The position numbers and the translations under genes were made by a program. Source: an uncultured bacterium (lineage in GTDB: Bacteria > Bacillota_I > Bacilli_A > RF39 > UBA660). Taken from it: 8,903 nucleotides of DNA. Shown in pieces: positions 6,825-8,903 of the stretch. A model generated the notes under the pieces. It made no database searches, was not told the origin of the DNA, and saw only the letters and a program-made list of their open reading frames with translations. Each line of letters starts with the position of its first letter. The first letter of the stretch is position 1. Where the stretch lies: contig CASEDN010000028.1 in assembly GCA_949286645.1 (NCBI GenBank), forward strand, positions 1 to 8,903. The letters run 5' to 3'.

Positions 6825-7212
6825 CCATTAATAGGCCATTTATACCATCATAGTATTTTTCTCTAGTAGATACTTTTTTAAAGCCATATTTTTCATATAG
6901 ATTAATGGCAACTATATTATCTTCTTTAACTTCTAATGTTATATTCTTAATAGCTGTCTCTTTATGCTTTTCTATTAGATATTTTAGTAATTTATCTCCT
7001 ATGCCTTTACCACGTTCTTTGGTAATTACTTCAAACTGTTCTATTTCAATTCTATCATATATAAGGCTGTACAAAAGAAAACCTATTATTTTATCTTTTT
7101 CCACATAAGTAATTATTTTTAAGTACGGATTTGTGGAAAACTCGTTCTTAGTTAACTTATAAGTAAAGTTATCCACAGAAAGTTGTGGATAACTATCATA
7201 TTCTTTAATCAT
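6811..7212 (-). CDS. rimI: GNAT acetyltransferase, RimI-type (protein bS18 N-acetyltransferase)
   Basis: RimI acetylates the N-terminal alanine of ribosomal protein bS18 using acetyl-CoA. The 133-residue protein has the GNAT fold: the acetyl-CoA pyrophosphate loop ERGKGIG with R67, G70 and G72, followed by the helix DKLLKYLIEKH. The conserved tail is LEVKEDNIVAINLYEKYGFKKV (93-114), with Glu94 at the usual general-base strand and Tyr106 at the usual general-acid position. The length is slightly short of E. coli RimI (148). The ATG shares bases with the tsaB stop (ATGA at 7209-7212), and the place between tsaB and tsaD is standard in Bacillota. Lys acetylation of other proteins cannot be excluded. 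The 5' part of the gene carries a cluster of DnaA-box-like sites. Confidence 0.9.
   Translation of the reverse strand: MIKEYDSYPQLSVDNFTYKLTKNEFSTNPYLKIITYVEKDKIIGFLLYSLIYDRIEIEQFEVITKERGKGIGDKLLKYLIEKHKETAIKNITLEVKEDNIVAINLYEKYGFKKVSTREKYYDGINGLLMEKTL
7097..7192. promoter_or_regulatory. Cluster of four DnaA-box-like sites inside rimI
   Basis: Four 9-mers match the DnaA box TTATNCACA. They are TTTTCCACA on + at 7097-7105, TTTTCCACA on - at 7132-7140, TTATCCACA on + at 7169-7177 and TTATCCACA on - at 7184-7192. The last two are exact and form a perfect inverted pair (GTTATCCACA, six bases, TGTGGATAAC, 7168-7193). The first two have one mismatch each. All lie in rimI codons 7-39. I saw no other close match in the window. 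Binding by DnaA is inferred from sequence only. Confidence 0.5.
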
Positions 7213-7835
7213 AATCCAGCTTTTTCCTCAGCTTCTGTCTTTTTTAAGTAGATTGGATTTACTAGGTGAGGATTAATACTATCACTTTCTTCAAAATGTT
7301 TAACTATTTTTAAAATATCTGGAACATATTTTTCTTTTTTTAAGTTTATATCTAAATCATTATTAGTAATGACTGTTACTTCATCTAAATCTTTGCTCTT
7401 ATCTAATAGTTCGTGTAAAACTATATAAGAATCTTTTACAACAGTAGTATTATCTTTATCATAAATCGCTCCATAGACATAACCTCTTCTTGCATCAATT
7501 AAAGGCATTTTATAATTATTAGTATTAGAGGAAATTGCCATAGCAGTTAGACCTGATATAGTGGTAATATTTATGTTTAAAGCCCAAGCAATCGTCTTGG
7601 CAATAGTAATGCCTATTCTAATACCTGTAAAAGAGCCTGGACCATTAACAACGATTATTTTATCTAAATCTTTTGGCGTAATACTTGCTTCATCGAATAA
7701 TTCGATTATTTTAGGTAAAGCTTCTTTAGATAAATCTTTTTCATATTTTTTTTTAATAAAAGAAACTAGCTTATCATCAATAACAATACCACTATATAAA
7801 TAATCACTAGATGTATCTATGTAAAGAGTTCTCAT
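7209..7835 (-). CDS. tsaB: tRNA threonylcarbamoyladenosine biosynthesis protein TsaB
   Basis: TsaB is the non-catalytic ASKHA-fold partner that holds TsaD and lets TsaE join the t6A-forming complex. The 208-residue protein begins with the family's MRTLYIDTSSDYLYSGI, followed by VVNGPGSFTGIRIG (62-75) and GLTAMA (95-100), with PLIDARRGYVYGAIYD (110-125) further on. It lacks the metal-binding histidines of TsaD, as expected. Its start overlaps the tsaE stop as ATGA (7832-7835), and its stop overlaps the rimI start in the same way, so tsaE, tsaB and rimI should be translated as one coupled unit. The C-terminal part (from about residue 130) is diverged and Lys/Asp-rich, as is common for TsaB. Confidence 0.95.
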   Translation of the reverse strand: MRTLYIDTSSDYLYSGIVIDDKLVSFIKKKYEKDLSKEALPKIIELFDEASITPKDLDKIIVVNGPGSFTGIRIGITIAKTIAWALNINITTISGLTAMAISSNTNNYKMPLIDARRGYVYGAIYDKDNTTVVKDSYIVLHELLDKSKDLDEVTVITNNDLDINLKKEKYVPDILKIVKHFEESDSINPHLVNPIYLKKTEAEEKAGL

Positions 7836-8293
7836 AAAATTCCCTCACATAGTTCTTCATATTTAGAACCATATGGTGTAATAGTAATTATTCTTGTATC
7901 TTCATCTTCACTTGATAATTTAAATTTAATTTCAAGTCTTTCTTCTGGTAAGTAATCTCTTATCATATCAGCCCATTCTATTATACAGATACCGCCTTTA
8001 TTGTAATAATCTTCTAGACCAATATCATCTACTTTACCATCTAGACGATAAACATCCATATGATATAGTGGTAATTCTCCACTTGTATATTCTTTAATAA
8101 TGTTAAATGTAGGTGATGTTATTTCTTCTTTTACTTCAAGGGAAGATGCAAAACCTTTAGTAAACATTGTTTTACCACTGCCTAAATCACCTATTAGACA
8201 GATAACCATATTAGGAAATTTCTCAGATTCAATATTTTGTGCTAATTCAACTGTTTCGCTTTCACTGTAACTAGTTATTTTATAGTTGTTCAT
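7832..8293 (-). CDS. tsaE: tRNA threonylcarbamoyladenosine biosynthesis ATPase TsaE
   Basis: TsaE is the small P-loop ATPase needed for turnover of the bacterial TsaB-TsaD complex in t6A formation. All landmarks are present in 153 residues: Walker A GDLGSGKT (35-42) in LIGDLGSGKTMFTKGFA, the switch sequence TSPTFNIIKEY (59-69), HMDVYRL (78-84), GLEDYY (92-97) and the IIEWAD motif (104-109). It is the first gene of the t6A cluster, with AGGAG (8300-8304) six to seven bases before its ATG and a good sigma-A promoter upstream. The ATG was chosen because of that ribosome binding site and the usual short N-terminal lead (ITSYSESETVELAQ). Confidence 0.96.
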   Translation of the reverse strand: MNNYKITSYSESETVELAQNIESEKFPNMVICLIGDLGSGKTMFTKGFASSLEVKEEITSPTFNIIKEYTSGELPLYHMDVYRLDGKVDDIGLEDYYNKGGICIIEWADMIRDYLPEERLEIKFKLSSEDEDTRIITITPYGSKYEELCEGIL

Positions 8294-8294
8294 A

Positions 8295-8341
8295 ATTATC
8301 TCCTCTTTTCTCTATCTATAGATTATAGCAAAGGAGATAAT
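8295..8341. repeat. Ten-base perfect inverted repeat spanning the tsaE promoter and ribosome binding site
   Basis: ATTATCTCCT at 8295-8304 is the exact reverse complement of AGGAGATAAT at 8332-8341, separated by 27 bases. Read in the direction of tsaE, one arm lies in the -35/-10 gap and the other contains the ribosome binding site. RNA from the tsaE promoter would begin between the arms, so only read-through RNA could form this hairpin. Confidence 0.6.
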
Positions 8342-8351
8342 ACTTTTTCAA
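8322..8351 (-). promoter_or_regulatory. Sigma-A promoter of the tsaE-tsaB-rimI operon
   Basis: On the minus strand, TTGAAA (8346-8351) is followed by an 18-base gap and a perfect TATAAT (8322-8327) with the extended TGC in front. Transcription would start near 8315, giving a leader of about 20 bases with the AGGAG of tsaE. The promoter lies directly after the transglutaminase-like gene, and I see no terminator between them. Confidence 0.75.
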
Positions 8352-8374
8352 GATGTTTAGAGATTATTTTTCTA

Positions 8375-8903
8375 TTAGTTGTTTATTTCTAATTCTAGAT
8401 GCTCTTTATCAGAAATTAGTGGGGTATTTAAAATTCTAAACTTCTTGTCATTATAGAATAAATATCTTAATTCATCAAAGTTTTTATTTGGGTCTAACAT
8501 TAGAGTTGCGAGGTCATCTAAGTCTTTTAAATCTTCTTTTGTAAGATTAAAAATTCATTATCATCATCAATATAGCTAGGCATAAATAGATAAGATATCT
8601 CATCGCCCATAAGAGCATGAAAATCCAAGAAAAGTTTTTATGAGGCATATCTGTGTGATCTTTGCCACTATCAGAATCTGGGTCACAAGCTATCCACCTA
8701 TTCTCACTTTCATTATAATATTCTATAATCCAGTGATCAAAACATCTCCTATCATTAGTGAAATAGGAAGTGAAACCACTGCGAACTCTACATGGTATTC
8801 CTTTCGCTTTCAGAATAGATGCAAGTAGTACCGCAACATAACGGCAGGTTATAACTACTTTATGTCTTATTTCTCTATTTTTAGTAAAACCTCTTTTAAC
8901 TTG
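8375..8903 (-). pseudogene. Transglutaminase-like domain protein, partial, two frameshifts
   Basis: Read on the minus strand from the window edge, the first frame gives a transglutaminase-like (papain-fold) core. The nucleophile Cys is in VITCRYVAVLLASILKAKGI (codon 8844-8846), His in CFDHWIIEYYN (8733-8735) and Asp in ACDPDSD (8682-8684). The match then jumps by one base near 8635-8639 to a frame reading KLFLDFHALMGDEISYLFMPSY. It jumps again near 8549-8553 to NLTKEDLKDLDDLATLMLDP, ending LELEINN with TAA at 8375-8377. Adding one base to each five-base homopolymer restores one continuous frame. The 5' end lies outside the window. Such proteins may be proteases, peptidases or inactive binding folds; the substrate is unknown. 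Whether the gene is dead or the sequence is wrong cannot be told here. Confidence 0.75.

Noticed and set aside
6905..7108. Plus-strand open frame opposite rimI
   Set aside because: Antisense to a clear GNAT gene, with no supporting start signal.
7561..7803. Plus-strand open frame opposite tsaB
   Set aside because: Antisense to the conserved GPGSFTGIRIG region of tsaB and unlike any known protein.
8640..8828. Plus-strand open frame at the right end
   Set aside because: The opposite strand encodes a transglutaminase-like core with a recognisable Cys-His-Asp triad, so this is its shadow.

Overview
The window reads as a chromosomal segment of a low-GC, AT-rich Bacillota (Bacilli or Erysipelotrichia-like, probably an anaerobic fermenter). 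The grounds are strong GGAGG ribosome binding sites, sigma-A type promoters, TTG and GTG starts, hairpin terminators with U tracts, and the gene order tsaE-tsaB-rimI-tsaD, which is that of the Bacillus subtilis ydiB-ydiC-ydiD-ydiE cluster. TGA is used as a stop, so the genetic code looks standard. The species cannot be named from this sequence.

Left part (1-1219, + strand): remnant of an ABC importer of the SsuBC/TauBC/ThiZX type. The ATPase gene survives only as its 3' portion (Walker B, D-loop and H-loop kept; Walker A and signature motif absent) after an abrupt junction near position 94. The permease behind it is complete. A hairpin terminator at 1205-1235 serves both this unit and the convergent merR gene.

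Middle part (1235-5560, - strand): a redox module. From a promoter near 5531 the order is a FucO-type iron alcohol dehydrogenase, a stand-alone FIST-domain protein, and an AldA/succinate-semialdehyde-type aldehyde dehydrogenase. The last two genes are spaced so closely that the second one's ribosome binding site abuts the first one's stop codon. A terminator ends the operon. Behind it lies a separate MerR-family regulator with its own promoter; it carries a cysteine at residue 52, as in the aldehyde-responsive AdhR. The two enzymes would reduce an aldehyde such as lactaldehyde to its alcohol and oxidise it to its acid. The FIST protein between them has no assigned role and is the best candidate here for undescribed biology.

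Right part (5758-8351, - strand): the t6A tRNA-modification cluster tsaE, tsaB, rimI (the first three joined by ATGA overlaps) and tsaD, which is set off by a hairpin. The first 39 codons of rimI contain four DnaA-box-like 9-mers in two inverted pairs, two of them perfect TTATCCACA.

Right end (8375-8903, - strand): the 3' part of a transglutaminase-like protein gene with a visible Cys-His-Asp triad, interrupted by two single-base deletions, each in a five-base homopolymer. They may be real lesions or sequencing errors. No tRNA, rRNA, CRISPR array or complete mobile element was seen.
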